In this document: in pieces, positions 24,799-34,096 of the stretch
Numbering within the stretch: position 1 is the stretch's first letter
How the letters are laid out: each line of letters begins with the position of its first letter
Assembly (NCBI GenBank): GCA_020073705.1
Contig: JAIQES010000009.1
Coordinates: forward strand, 1 to 64,000
DNA: 64,000 nt
Direction: 5' to 3'
From: Terriglobia bacterium
GTDB lineage: Bacteria > Acidobacteriota > Terriglobia > Acidiferrales > UBA7541
The notes under the pieces: generated by a model
Seen by the model: only the letters and a program-made list of their open reading frames with translations
What the model was told of the DNA's origin: nothing
The model's database searches: none
Translations under genes and position numbers: made by a program

Positions 24799-25146
24799 CT
24801 ACTGTGAGAAGCTCGCCACTGCCTTGACCTCGTCATTGTGAATCTCGAAGACGGGGTAGAGCTTTGTGATTTGCAGGAGCTCGCTGATTCTCTTGGTGAG
24901 GTTCAAGAGCTTCAATTCCCCGTTTTGGGCCTTCACGAGCCTGTACCCGCTCACCAGTTCCCCGAGACCCGTGCTGTCGATATAGTTTACTCCGGCCAAG
25001 TTGAGCAGGAGCATCTTATGCCCGCTGTTGACTTTTTCGCGAATGAGGTCGCGCAGCAACGCGCCTCCATCGCCAAGCGTGATTCGTCCGTCCAGATCGA
25101 TCACGGTCACGCCGCCGATCTCGCGACTGGTTGCCTTAAGACTCAT
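24799..25146 (-). CDS. Anti-sigma factor antagonist (STAS, SpoIIAA/RsbV-like)
   Basis: 115 aa from the ATG at 25146, which has GGGGAAGG seven bases upstream. The STAS domain fills the protein: GVTVIDLDGRITLGDGGALL, then LLLNLAGVNYIDSTGLGELV, where the serine after 'D' in IDSTGLG is the phosphorylated residue. In partner switching the unphosphorylated form binds the anti-sigma kinase and releases a sigma factor or other target. The kinase-like gene is directly upstream. Confidence 0.9.
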   Translation of the reverse strand: MSLKATSREIGGVTVIDLDGRITLGDGGALLRDLIREKVNSGHKMLLLNLAGVNYIDSTGLGELVSGYRLVKAQNGELKLLNLTKRISELLQITKLYPVFEIHNDEVKAVASFSQ

Positions 25147-25197
25147 CGCAAACCCTTCCCCTGTTTTCATGAGAGGATTTCGTATCCGGCGGCTCCC

Positions 25198-25686
25198 CTA
25201 CATTGCTTGCGAGTTGTTCTGCGCGCGGTAGCGCTTTGCCATAATGACTTCGCCGCCTCCGCCCTGCACGACCTGCACGTCAAACTCATCCATGAACGTC
25301 CTCATCAGGAGAACCCCACGGCCGGAATCCCCCAGCATGTTTTCATCCGTCCGGGGGTCTGGCACATCTTCAAGCCTAAAACCAGTTCCCTGGTCCGCCA
25401 CGTGGATTACCATCTTTTCACTGAATAGTTCGAACAACACGTGAATCTTTCTCTCCCGCTGCTGCTGATTGCCGTATTGAAACGCGTTCATGACCCCTTC
25501 GTGTACCGCCAGACCGATCTTGTACTGATCATCCTCGTCAAATCCCGCCGCTGCGGCAACAGACACTCCGATCTCTTCTGCGAGAGCGATGCTTTCGAGC
25601 AACGTCTCCAGTACGACTTCGATCCGTCGTGGTTTTAAGGGCATCCAGCAGTTAGGACCAGGGTCTTGAACCTGTATGCGTAACAC
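25198..25686 (-). CDS. Anti-sigma regulatory factor (SpoIIAB/RsbW-type HATPase)
   Basis: 162 aa; the true start may be nearer residue 15. GHKL ATPase boxes are present: N-box KIGLAVHEGVMNAFQYGNQQ, G1 VADQGTGFRLEDVPDP, and G2 DSGRGVLLMRTFMDEF. The protein phosphorylates the STAS partner on serine and sequesters a target. Fifty-one bases separate it from the STAS gene. No sigma factor gene lies nearby. Confidence 0.88.
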   Translation of the reverse strand: MLRIQVQDPGPNCWMPLKPRRIEVVLETLLESIALAEEIGVSVAAAAGFDEDDQYKIGLAVHEGVMNAFQYGNQQQRERKIHVLFELFSEKMVIHVADQGTGFRLEDVPDPRTDENMLGDSGRGVLLMRTFMDEFDVQVVQGGGGEVIMAKRYRAQNNSQAM

Positions 25687-25853
25687 AGCCCCTTTAGATA
25701 AGTCAATCCCAATATTGGGTCTGGTTGAACCTGGGCAGCAGGAAATCGGACCGGCCGATCCGGTTGTTATATTGTATTCAGGGTGACACGGGATTACGGT
25801 TTACGGCGAATTCTGATGCGGAAGAATGTTAAGTTGTATTCCTCGAAATCGTC

Positions 25854-26600
25854 ATGGGTGCCTATCTATTGCTGGCTTGCGCTGCGTTTGCCGCGGGGCT
25901 GATCAACTCAGTCGCGGGAGGAGGTTCGTTCCTCACCTTCCCCGCGCTTGTTTTCACCGGCGTGCCCTCCATCATCGCCAACGCTTCGAGCACCCTGGCG
26001 CTGTTTCCGGGGAGCTTCGCGAGCGCCTGGGCCTATCGCGATGACTTCAAAAAATCTGAGGGTTTCCCGTTTCGACCGATGCTGATCGTCAGCCTAGCCG
26101 GAGGCATCACGGGCGCGCTGCTGCTGCTCTTCACGCCGCAAAGAACCTTCGACGCGGTGATCCCATGGCTGATGCTGGGTGCGGCACTCTTATTCACATT
26201 TGGCCCGCGTGTGTCGCCGATCCTCCAGCGAATGTTCCACATCGGCCCGATAACACTGGTCTGCATCCAGGCCCTGGTCGCTATCTACGGAGGCTATTTC
26301 GGAGGGGCGATCGGGATCATGATGCTCGCGGCGTGGTCACTGTTCGGCCTCAAGGACATTCATGTGATGAACGCGAACAAGACCTTGCTGGGGGGCTCGA
26401 TGAACTCTGTCGCGGTGGTCCTGTTTGTGATTGCCCGCAAGATCTGGTGGCCCCAGACACTGGTGATGCTGGTTGCGGGAGTCATTGGCAGCTACACCGG
26501 CGCACGCACGGCCAAGGCTGTCAACCCGCGCTATGTCCGGAACGCCATCACGGTCGTCAGTTTGGCCATCACGATCGCGTTCTTCCTGCGGCGCCACTAA
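25854..26600 (+). CDS. Sulfite exporter TauE/SafE family permease
   Basis: 248 aa with about eight hydrophobic helices. The N-terminus has LINSVAGGGSFLTFPALVFT (about residues 20-39), the first of the two repeats of the family, and AIYGGYFGGAIGIMMLAAWS (about 142-161) is the second. Such permeases move small organosulfur or sulfite ions; substrate is not readable. No sulfur-metabolism neighbour is close, though a SoxC-type gene lies at the window start. Confidence 0.88.
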   Translation: MGAYLLLACAAFAAGLINSVAGGGSFLTFPALVFTGVPSIIANASSTLALFPGSFASAWAYRDDFKKSEGFPFRPMLIVSLAGGITGALLLLFTPQRTFDAVIPWLMLGAALLFTFGPRVSPILQRMFHIGPITLVCIQALVAIYGGYFGGAIGIMMLAAWSLFGLKDIHVMNANKTLLGGSMNSVAVVLFVIARKIWWPQTLVMLVAGVIGSYTGARTAKAVNPRYVRNAITVVSLAITIAFFLRRH

Positions 26601-26914
26601 TCCGAGCTAGATAATCTGAATCCAGCCGGCGGGCAATCCTAAGCGCAGGAGGGATAGGAGTTTGTCCCGCAGGAAAGAGGGAGAGAGATGAGTTTGCGTT
26701 GCATGGCAGGGCGTAGTGCTGTTTGCGGTGAGGGAAACGCACGGGGAAACGCGGTGTCTGCAGTCAAACCTCAATGCGTCCACCCTCAGTTGACTTTCAT
26801 ACGAGACGGTAAGCTCTTCGCCGCCAATTGAACCAATCCTCAAACCGTCCTACAATAGGCCGCGCATCACCCGCACCACTGTATAATGTAAGTTTCCACG
26901 AGCGTTTGCTGCGC
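26601..26914. other. Intergenic stretch upstream of tRNA-Arg
   Basis: 314 bases. Apart from the -10 box of the tRNA gene nothing is recognisable. Confidence 0.5.
26884..26889 (+). promoter_or_regulatory. -10 box of the tRNA-Arg gene
   Basis: Perfect TATAAT 25 bases before the tRNA 5' end. The -35 region is weak. Confidence 0.5.
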
Positions 26915-26989
26915 GCCCGTAGCTCAGATGGATAGAGCACGTGCCTCCGAAGCACGGGGTCGCCAGTTCGAATCTGGCCGGGCGCGCCA
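26915..26989 (+). tRNA. tRNA-Arg(CCG)
   Basis: Acceptor arm GCGCCCG pairs with CGGGCGC; D-arm TAGCTCAGATGGATAGAGC; anticodon loop CTCCGAA gives anticodon CCG; T-arm GCCAG-TTCGAAT-CTGGC; discriminator G and an encoded CCA end. It reads the CGG codon. Confidence 0.97.
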
Positions 26990-27582
26990 CTGTTAACCAA
27001 TGTTCATAATTGTTATGGCGTCACAGGCAATTTTCAGTTGGTCGCCAAGCGGTCACGAGAAGTCATCTCATGAATGGGCAACGAAACAAGCTCGATAGGA
27101 CTTCAGGGGCTAAAGCCGTTGCTCTGCGGGCCTTTGAATGTCGCGGCTGAAGCCGCGACCCACAAAGATTATTTATGAGATCGCTTCTAGAATAGGACGT
27201 CGGTGGGGGCTGAATTGTCGGCAACAACATGACTACATAAAGAAATTGAGCGTGCACGTCGATTCGGTGAGCAAATCGGGGACCTTGTCATACGAGTAGT
27301 CGATGCTGCAGCCTGTCCTGATACTGCATCTCTGCAGCGGTTCCCAGCAAACCATAGCGAATCTACCTCTCAACACCCGCACCTGAAACCGCCAGGGGCC
27401 GCGATTCGTCTATATCCATGTAGGAAGAACACGATGTGGTATTTGCTTTGCCAAAGTCGCGCTTGAAGTTATGCCAAACATCGGACTGATCTCATATAGC
27501 ATTGCGAGGCATCTATTCGATGGACACTTGGCGAACGCTTCTCACCGAACGAACAAATCGAAAGCAATTATGGTGACTCAGC
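26990..27582. other. Intergenic stretch after tRNA-Arg
   Basis: 593 bases. Holds a short GC-rich palindrome (27140-27159) within a repeat-like segment. No integrase, att duplication of the tRNA 3' end or coding frame was found. Confidence 0.5.
27101..27165. repeat. GGCTAAAGCC / GGCTGAAGCC palindromic repeat
   Basis: Contains GGGGCTAAAGCC and a perfect palindrome GTCGCGGCTGAAGCCGCGAC around a two-base centre (27140-27159). The 'GGCT(A/G)AAGCC' style suggests a dispersed intergenic repeat; only one copy is in this window. Confidence 0.5.
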
Positions 27583-28269
27583 ATGCGCGGTAACGTCCTG
27601 TTAGTGGAAGACGAAGAAGCGTTGCGCATGACCGTTGGCGACCGCTTGCGGAACGAAGGATACGCGGTGGAATATGCAGCCAATGGGGATGAAGGATTTG
27701 AGAAGGCAACTCTCCTTCCTTTTGATCTAATCATCCTGGATGTCATGTTGCCGCTCAAAAGTGGACTCGTGGTTTGCCGCGAAATCCGGCAGGCGGGTCT
27801 CGTCACTCCCATTCTCATGCTGACGGCTCGCGGGCAGACAGCGGACAAAGTCAATGGACTGAAAATCGGCGCCGATGACTATGTCACTAAACCATTCGAT
27901 ATGCGGGAGCTCGTAGCCCGAATCGAGGCGCTCCTCAGGCGACCGCCGAGCCGGCCAGTTGTGCAGACCGACGACTTTCACTTTGGATCCGTTCATGTTG
28001 ACCTTGCGGGGACGGAGGCGAAACGGGATGGCGCAGTTGTGAATCTGTCTGCCCGCGAATTCCAACTTCTTCGGTATTTCATCGAACACCGCGGCGCCAC
28101 ACTTTCGCGCGACGAACTGTTGAAACAGGTGTGGGGATACAGCGCATACATGTACACCCGCACCGTGGATGTCCACGTTGCCAGCTTGCGTCAAAAGCTG
28201 GAGAGCGACCCGAAGCAGCCGAAATCCATTCTGACGGTGTGGGGACTCGGTTACAAATTCAAATCGTAA
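27583..28269 (+). CDS. OmpR/PhoB-family response regulator
   Basis: 228 aa. The receiver domain (1 to about 120) has the acidic pair in VLLVEDEEAL, the phospho-acceptor in FDLIILDVMLPLKSGL, the Thr in ILMLTARG and the Lys in DYVTKPFDMRELV; all key residues are present. The C-terminal winged helix (about 130-226) has LSAREFQLLRYFIEHRGATL and TVDVHVASLRQKLE, and ends in ILTVWGLGYKF. It should bind DNA direct repeats as a dimer after phosphorylation. No histidine kinase is adjacent on either side, so it is an orphan here. The porin gene converges on it. Confidence 0.92.
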   Translation: MRGNVLLVEDEEALRMTVGDRLRNEGYAVEYAANGDEGFEKATLLPFDLIILDVMLPLKSGLVVCREIRQAGLVTPILMLTARGQTADKVNGLKIGADDYVTKPFDMRELVARIEALLRRPPSRPVVQTDDFHFGSVHVDLAGTEAKRDGAVVNLSAREFQLLRYFIEHRGATLSRDELLKQVWGYSAYMYTRTVDVHVASLRQKLESDPKQPKSILTVWGLGYKFKS

Positions 28270-28662
28270 CCAGTTCGAGTGTCCTGAACCGGTGCGGCTC
28301 CAACTAATTTCGGGTAATCCCCAGCCATGTAGCCAAACGTTGCCGGACGCACGGTTTTTCCTCTTTGTTGCTTTGCGATTCGCATGTGTAATCACAGGCT
28401 CATCAAGTTGGAACGGCACTAGCAGACCTGCGTTCGAATATCTTTCCTGGGCCATCCATACCAGGATCGTCTTGAATTTCAAGCTTTGCAGCGAGAGGTC
28501 TTGAATTCCAGTCATGGCGGCTGATCGCTCCTTGCGTCAAACGTCGGCATCGGACGCAATCAGAGGTCGACAGTAACTTCCATCGCAAGCCCCAAGGCAG
28601 CGCCGCGGATTCCGGCAGCTGCCTTGGAGTCGTTCGCTTCTGTAACGTGCTTGCGGCCCGTC
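28270..28662. other. Convergent intergenic stretch
   Basis: 393 bases between the response regulator and the porin. A hairpin at 28592-28627 is the only clear structure. Confidence 0.5.
28592..28627 (-). terminator. Hairpin downstream of the porin gene
   Basis: CCAAGGCAGC and GCTGCCTTGG form a perfect 10-pair stem, and the loop can extend it with GCCG/CGGC. It lies 36 bases past the porin stop. No T-run follows on the minus strand, so it may be a processing or stability hairpin instead. Confidence 0.4.
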
Positions 28663-30408
28663 CTACGGGAGGTCGTAGCGGAGGTTGATGTAGATCATGC
28701 TGGTGTGAGCGGTTGCCGGAGTACCGGGAGCGACATACCAGGGCGTGCGCGACACGTAGGAATATTGAGTCATGAGCCTGAGGTCCCCATAATTTGGGTT
28801 CCGCCACATCATGTAGTGGATGCCGAACGTCGGTTCGTAGAGATACCGATTGTTGTTGTTGCCCGAACCCGGGAAGCCGTATCCTGTGTAAGTAGTACCA
28901 GTCAAGTCGAAGTTCCTGCCGAAATACGCTCCGCTGTAGTATGCATAGATTACTGTCTTCGGGTTCGGCTGATATTCAAGTCCACCAATCCCTGATCCCG
29001 AATGGATTCCGGAAAGCGTCCCATTCGGGCGAATGATGAGATCAGGGCCGCCGGTGCTTGCGATATAGCGGCCACCGCCGTAACTATAGAACGCAGTAGT
29101 GATGAGCCGCAAGTTCTTGACTAGCTCGATGTTCATCGTGCCGGCGACGCCGCCACCATGAATCGTAGTCGTGACCGTGTTGGCCTGGGTAATCGATGAG
29201 GGGGTTGCGATCAAATTAACTGCCTTGAAGCTACGGAAAAGGCCCGCGACGTCGAAGTGCACCTGGTGACCGCCCGGCTTAGCGTCGAATGCGGTCTTGA
29301 GAATGACATCGGGGTGAAGGTTGGGCACGTTCGGGTTGTTTACGCCCGTGGAGCTGCTCGTGTTACCGCTGTTGCTGTCAAACCCCTGGAAACTATTGGC
29401 CGTGGAAGTCGTGCCTGAAGGTACTGTTACAGAACTCGGGAGAGTTTGTTGGGGATTCTCGAGCGCAACGCCAAGGGACCAATTATTGGTCGGGTGGACG
29501 ATCACGCGGAATGACGTTTGCCGCGCCCAGGTCAGACCCAATTGGTAGTTCGTGTCCACGTCCTGGGAGTAAAAGAGATCCCCGGGCATCGCGGATAGCC
29601 CATTGCGGTTCGGAGTCATGAAGCTCCAGGATTGCCCGCCGAAGACTTCAATCTTGCCGCGCTTGTAGTTCACCCAGTAGAGACGCATGCGGAGCGAATT
29701 GCTGTTGCTCGTATCGTTGCCGTTGGGAGGCAGATAACCCAGGAAGTCGGCCTCGAGGTAGCCGGTCACATCGGCTTCGCCGAACTTAGCATGTGTCCTC
29801 AAGCCAATGCGCGAGTTCTGCGTTGAAAACCGGAACTCGCTGAGCCGACCAGGTATCGTGTTGCTGAAGTTGATCGAACCAAAGTTTGTGCCGATGCCCC
29901 CAAGGTTCGTGGTGCGGAATACACCCGTCATATCCATGAAGCCCAGAGGATAAAACTCCGCGGCGCCGATCTTGAAATAGAGTGGCGACGGCTTTTCCGC
30001 TTCTCCGCCCTGTGCCGGGATTGCAGCAGCATTGGAAAGCGTCCGTGGCGTCACGCCAATCTCCGCGACGGGCGTTACTGCGGAGGTTGCGGGCGATGCC
30101 GTGACCGGATTGCTCGCCGGCTCCGAAGGCGTCGTGACCAGCTTCTCCTCCAAAGCTTCCATCTTCAATTGCTGCGCCTTGAGCGCTGCACGCTGCGCTT
30201 CGAGTTCCTGCTTCTGCTCCTCCACCAGACTGCGAAGGTCTTGCATCTCGCTCTCGATGACTGCATTCTCTGACCTCGTTGTTTCTTTCGGTTTGTCTGC
30301 CGCGGTCGTGACGCGCGATTCCTCCGTGCCGGCATCTTTGGCATCATTCGCCAGTAGAGGCACAGCCGCAAGACTCAAACTCAGCACTACTGCTGCAAAT
30401 GCTCGCAT
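28663..30408 (-). CDS. DcaP-like trimeric outer-membrane porin
   Basis: 581 aa. AAGGAGGAAAGG directly precedes the ATG. Signal peptide MRAFAAVVLSLSLAAVPLLA. Residues about 45-95 form a coiled coil (MQDLRSLVEEQKQELEAQRA, then QLKMEALEEKLV), the trimerisation helix of DcaP-type porins. The remainder is a barrel with alternating strands and aromatic girdles, e.g. FSTQNSRIGLRTHAKFGEAD and VIYAYYSGAYFGRN, ending with a final strand MIYINLRYDLP. DcaP porins admit dicarboxylates and other small anions. Substrate here is unknown. A Ser/Thr/Asn-rich loop near residue 340-365 is probably extracellular. Confidence 0.82.
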   Translation of the reverse strand: MRAFAAVVLSLSLAAVPLLANDAKDAGTEESRVTTAADKPKETTRSENAVIESEMQDLRSLVEEQKQELEAQRAALKAQQLKMEALEEKLVTTPSEPASNPVTASPATSAVTPVAEIGVTPRTLSNAAAIPAQGGEAEKPSPLYFKIGAAEFYPLGFMDMTGVFRTTNLGGIGTNFGSINFSNTIPGRLSEFRFSTQNSRIGLRTHAKFGEADVTGYLEADFLGYLPPNGNDTSNSNSLRMRLYWVNYKRGKIEVFGGQSWSFMTPNRNGLSAMPGDLFYSQDVDTNYQLGLTWARQTSFRVIVHPTNNWSLGVALENPQQTLPSSVTVPSGTTSTANSFQGFDSNSGNTSSSTGVNNPNVPNLHPDVILKTAFDAKPGGHQVHFDVAGLFRSFKAVNLIATPSSITQANTVTTTIHGGGVAGTMNIELVKNLRLITTAFYSYGGGRYIASTGGPDLIIRPNGTLSGIHSGSGIGGLEYQPNPKTVIYAYYSGAYFGRNFDLTGTTYTGYGFPGSGNNNNRYLYEPTFGIHYMMWRNPNYGDLRLMTQYSYVSRTPWYVAPGTPATAHTSMIYINLRYDLP

Positions 30409-30725
30409 TCCTTTCCTCCTTGATGGTTTTCCGCAAACTTGTTCTGGCTCCTACGACACCTTGAGCTGGAGGAATACTATCGCGGGCGGCTTAACAGCCG
30501 GTTAGAGGAGTGTGAATACTCAGTTACAGCTGTGGAAATCGGGTATATGGGCCAATCTCTCTGGAAGGCCTTCCTTGTACTCGGTGCACGCAGGAAGACA
30601 GGCAATGCATATCTTTTACACACTTATCACCGAGTTTCAAACCGGGAATCCGGGGCTAATGATCTGTTACAAATGGCCGCGTGCATCCGAGTGCACAGGA
30701 CTGTTGATTCTAGACTATGTATTGC
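30409..30725. other. Intergenic stretch upstream of the porin gene
   Basis: 317 bases between the porin start and the end of the CHAD gene. It must hold the porin promoter; no consensus box stands out. Short plus-strand frames here show no family features. Confidence 0.5.
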
Positions 30726-32222
30726 TCAAGCTGCATCGCTGTGTGCGGCTTGCCGCACGAGTCGAGGCGCCATAATCCGGGCGCCAGGCGCAAGGATGTG
30801 GACGGGATGATGACATGCAAATTCCATCAGGCGTATTGCGACGGACAATTTGGACGCAAGGGGCTGTGCTTCAATGTACCCTTCGGCGCGCACTACAATT
30901 ACACCCGAACAGTTCTCCACTTCCAGACGCCGGACGCCCCGGTAAGGTTTGGCGCCGAACGCGTTTGCCAAACGCAACATAGCGGCCAGAAGGACGAGCG
31001 ACTGCCGTAACGGAAGCTGGTAGGTCTTCAATATCTTGTGGTGCAGATCGGGCAAGGCACGGCGATGGAACCGCGCGACCAACGCCACCAGGTCGAGGTC
31101 CCTCTTGGACCAGCCGACCGGCGGCGTGGTTCTGCGAATCATCCGATAGGACTCTTTGTGGTGGGCTTTGCTCTTCCGGAAAAGGCCAACGTCCTGCAGC
31201 AACGCCGCAGCATGGAGAATGAACCGCTCCTCGATATCCGAATCGCGTCCAACCAGTCCGCAATTTGCAAACCCATCGTAAATTTGCAATGCGAACCTTG
31301 CGACCTTGCGAACGCGAGGGAAATCGGGCGTTACAAAATAGGCCCAGGCGGCAAGCCTCGCCAATCCGGCGGACCGCAGTTTCCTTTCCCCAGGCAATCC
31401 CTCTCGCCAGACCCAAAGGGGAGACGATTTCCCCGCCATTTTCGCGCGATATTGTTGAAGCCGGGAGGAGCGCTCCGCTTCCAGCTTCTTGGCCCACAGG
31501 GTACGGGTTGCTTCGTCAGAACGACGCCTGTTTTTCACGATCATTTGTGAAAGGACATCCAGGTCGTGAATTTCCCCAAGCAAGTCCTGCAGAAATTTCA
31601 AGTCTGGCGCCCAGCCGGGATACATCGAAGGAAGGAAATTCTCGACGGCGTATCGAAATTTCTTGAGTTCCACGCGCAGCCGGTGGTACGCGATACGGCT
31701 CCGGTTCTTTTGCGCGCGACGATGCAGGTCCCGAACGGCCTCCCAAGTTTCGAGCGCCAGGGCCTCACAGGCAGACTGATCGGAAACCAGGTGGCGGAAA
31801 CGGCCGGTCAATTCCCTCACCCAGGCGCGCCATTGCTTCCTGTCAAACTCTCTTGCGGCGTCCTGCGCCGTGGCGCGATCCTGCTCATATTTTGCCTTCA
31901 ACCCTTCAAGAAGCGTTGCGGTTGAAGCTTCGCCCGGAGTGCCGAGCCGCTCTACCCATTCCGTCAAGACCTGTGCGTCCCGCAATGCTCCTAAATGCTG
32001 GAAAAGGTGCCTCCCTGCCTTTCGCATGGGCTTCCAATCACCGCCCGGGTCCAAATCTTTCATGATGTCGGCGATTAGAATGCAGCGGCGTAAGGCAACA
32101 CGCAGGTCATGGACGGGGTCGGCAGACAAGTGATCGCCGAGTTTCGCGTGTTCCTCGAGGACCTGGTCCATCCAGTACATGAGACCAGTCTTCTCCGGAT
32201 TGATGGCGCCCGATACAGCCAC
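30726..32222 (-). CDS. CHAD domain fused to a Ppx/GppA-type HD domain
   Basis: 498 aa. Residues about 12-280 are a CHAD domain, with the conserved-histidine segment PVHDLRVALRRCILIADIMK and GALRDAQVLTEWVERLG, and a second half with YHRLRVELKKFRYAVENFLP and LLGEIHDLDVLSQMI. CHAD helices bind polyphosphate. Residues about 310-480 resemble the C-terminal HD-like domain of exopolyphosphatase: ERFILHAAALLQDVGLFRKS, AHHKESYRMIRR, LVALVARFHRRALPDLHHKI and LLAAMLRLANAFG. In Ppx the first motif is usually 'ALLH(D/E)(I/V)G'; here the His is Gln. The ASKHA phosphatase domains of Ppx are absent. It should bind polyphosphate, perhaps in granules; catalysis is doubtful. GTG start; no operon partner. Confidence 0.8.
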   Translation of the reverse strand: MAVSGAINPEKTGLMYWMDQVLEEHAKLGDHLSADPVHDLRVALRRCILIADIMKDLDPGGDWKPMRKAGRHLFQHLGALRDAQVLTEWVERLGTPGEASTATLLEGLKAKYEQDRATAQDAAREFDRKQWRAWVRELTGRFRHLVSDQSACEALALETWEAVRDLHRRAQKNRSRIAYHRLRVELKKFRYAVENFLPSMYPGWAPDLKFLQDLLGEIHDLDVLSQMIVKNRRRSDEATRTLWAKKLEAERSSRLQQYRAKMAGKSSPLWVWREGLPGERKLRSAGLARLAAWAYFVTPDFPRVRKVARFALQIYDGFANCGLVGRDSDIEERFILHAAALLQDVGLFRKSKAHHKESYRMIRRTTPPVGWSKRDLDLVALVARFHRRALPDLHHKILKTYQLPLRQSLVLLAAMLRLANAFGAKPYRGVRRLEVENCSGVIVVRAEGYIEAQPLASKLSVAIRLMEFACHHPVHILAPGARIMAPRLVRQAAHSDAA

Positions 32223-32307
32223 GGTAGGGGTAAACGCCTCTCTGAGAGATCTACAGGAGACGTGATTCTAGCTGTTTGGCGTGAGAAAAGGCAAATTCTG
32301 GGGGCTC

Positions 32308-32961
32308 TCAATCTGTCGCGGCGGTCGTGGGCTCTTTCCGCGTTACGCTGCCTGGCAAAGGACGACGGTGGGAACCATGCAACCAGAGGAATAGCCGCCA
32401 GCTGAGCAGAATCGCGACAATTGCCGCGTATTCAAGCGGTTTATGGACGTCTGATTTTACCTGCCAGTAGTAATGAATCACGCCGGCCACCGCGGTCAGG
32501 TAAATCAAACGATGCAGCATCTGCCAGCGCCACCCCCCCAGCCGGCGAATCCACCCGGCTGTGGAAGTGATGGCTAGCGGGATCATCAGCACAAATCCCG
32601 TGAACCCAACCGTGATATAGCGCCGCTTCATCACATCTTTCCACACGTCACGCAGATTCAACATCTGGTCAAGACCCAGGTAAGTGCTGAAGTGCAGGCA
32701 CCCGTAGAAAAACGCGAAAAGACCGAACATGCGGCGGTAACGGATCAATTGCGGCAAGCCCAGGATCTTCCGCAGAGGCGAGATGGCCAGCGTGATGGCG
32801 AGAAACCGGAGTATCCAGTCACCGGTGGCATGCTCGATAAATTCAGTCGGATTCGCGCCCAGGCCACCATTGAAAGCTTCCCAAACCAGCAAGCCGAGCG
32901 GTCCCAGACAAGCCATAAATACAGCGGTCTTCGTCCATTTGTTGATCAGGATGCGATTCAT
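32308..32961 (-). CDS. msrQ: MsrQ, heme-binding membrane subunit
   Basis: 217 aa with six hydrophobic helices. The ferric-reductase-like heme domain shows the histidines in FFYGCLHFSTYLGLD and WQMLHRLIYLTAVAGVIHYY, spaced as in MsrQ (YedZ). It takes electrons from quinol or flavin reductase and hands them to MsrP for repair of oxidised methionine in the periplasm. It starts 13 bases after msrP ends; same operon. Confidence 0.93.
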   Translation of the reverse strand: MNRILINKWTKTAVFMACLGPLGLLVWEAFNGGLGANPTEFIEHATGDWILRFLAITLAISPLRKILGLPQLIRYRRMFGLFAFFYGCLHFSTYLGLDQMLNLRDVWKDVMKRRYITVGFTGFVLMIPLAITSTAGWIRRLGGWRWQMLHRLIYLTAVAGVIHYYWQVKSDVHKPLEYAAIVAILLSWRLFLWLHGSHRRPLPGSVTRKEPTTAATD

Positions 32962-32974
32962 CGGCTGATGTTTC

Positions 32975-33940
32975 TCAATAATTCTTGACCAGGTCCATTC
33001 CGTTGTACAGGCTGGCCACTTGGTCCGCGTAACCGTTGAACATCAGTGTCGGCGTATTCTTGAAGTACCCAGGCAGGCGGCGCTCCCGAGCCTGGCTCCA
33101 GCGAGGGTGATCCACCTTCGGATTCACGTTGGAATAGAAGCCGTATTCATGAGCGTTTGTGATGTTCCAGGTCGTTTGCGGCTGATTCTTGACGAATTTT
33201 ATTTTTACCAGCGACTTGATGCTCTTGAACCCATATTTCCAAGGGAGAACCATCCTCACCGGCGCGCCATCCTGGTTTGGAAGTGTTTCACCGTACATGC
33301 CCACACAGAGCAGTGCGAGTGGATGCATCGCTTCGTCGAGCCTCAATCCCTCTACATATGGCAGTTGAATCCCGGCGTACTTCCACAAAGGCATCTGCTT
33401 CGGATCGAAATAGCTTTCGAACGCCACATATTTCGCTTTCGGGGTGGGCTCCACCAGATTCGCCAGCACACTGAACGAAAAACCGATCCACGGCACGACG
33501 ATCGACCATGCCTCGACGCATCGGTGCCGGTAGATTCGCTCCTCCAGCGGCGCAAGCTTCAAGATTTCGTCCATTGTGAACTTGCGCGGCTTGTTCACTT
33601 CACCTTCGACGGAAACGGACCACGGCGAGGTCTGAAATTTGCCCGAATTTTTGGAGGGGTCGCGCTTCTCGGTACCGAACTCATAGAAATTGTTGTAGGT
33701 CGTCACCAACCCCTCGGGAGTCACCTTCTCGTCTGTGCTGAACGGTCCTTTGACGACACCCTCGAGCTTAGTGGAAGCGTATGCTCGAACCGAGGGGTAG
33801 AGTAGATTCGCCAGGTTCTTCCCGGCCAGCGCTACTCCACCCGTTAATCCCATTCCGAATAGGAATTTACGCCGATTCAGGTAGACCTGACGTGGGGTTA
33901 CATCAGAATACTTCAGGTCGGGAGAACGCTTCAGAAGCAT
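32975..33940 (-). CDS. msrP: MsrP, periplasmic methionine-sulfoxide reductase
   Basis: 321 aa. A Tat signal with RRKFLFGMGLTGGVALAGKN (about residues 23-42). The sulfite-oxidase-type molybdopterin domain has the cofactor cysteine in YRHRCVEAWSIVVPWIGFSF (about 138-157) and KYGFKSIKSLVKIKFV further on. MsrP reduces both stereoisomers of protein methionine sulfoxide using electrons from MsrQ. AGAGG lies upstream of the ATG. Confidence 0.94.
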   Translation of the reverse strand: MLLKRSPDLKYSDVTPRQVYLNRRKFLFGMGLTGGVALAGKNLANLLYPSVRAYASTKLEGVVKGPFSTDEKVTPEGLVTTYNNFYEFGTEKRDPSKNSGKFQTSPWSVSVEGEVNKPRKFTMDEILKLAPLEERIYRHRCVEAWSIVVPWIGFSFSVLANLVEPTPKAKYVAFESYFDPKQMPLWKYAGIQLPYVEGLRLDEAMHPLALLCVGMYGETLPNQDGAPVRMVLPWKYGFKSIKSLVKIKFVKNQPQTTWNITNAHEYGFYSNVNPKVDHPRWSQARERRLPGYFKNTPTLMFNGYADQVASLYNGMDLVKNY

Positions 33941-34040
33941 GATACACCTCTGCGGAATATCGATGCCTTAGTCCTGTCTATCCATTGGATTGCTATACGT
34001 CAGGTTTGATTCATGGGATGCGGATTGGGGTTTCCTTCGC

Positions 34041-34091
34041 TTCCCGGCGCGGATGTCTTGGAGGAGCTTTACGATGCCCTGCCCGAGTGGG
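34041..34091. repeat. Imperfect direct repeat, left copy (flanks MFS gene)
   Basis: Shares CGGATGTCTTGGA and TTACGATGCCCTG, in the same order and spacing, with 35546-35594; about 80% identical overall. Confidence 0.5.
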
Positions 34092-34096
34092 CACGA

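Noticed and set aside
26797-27000. 67-codon minus-strand frame
   Set aside because: Runs across tRNA-Arg on the opposite strand, a well-known source of false genes.
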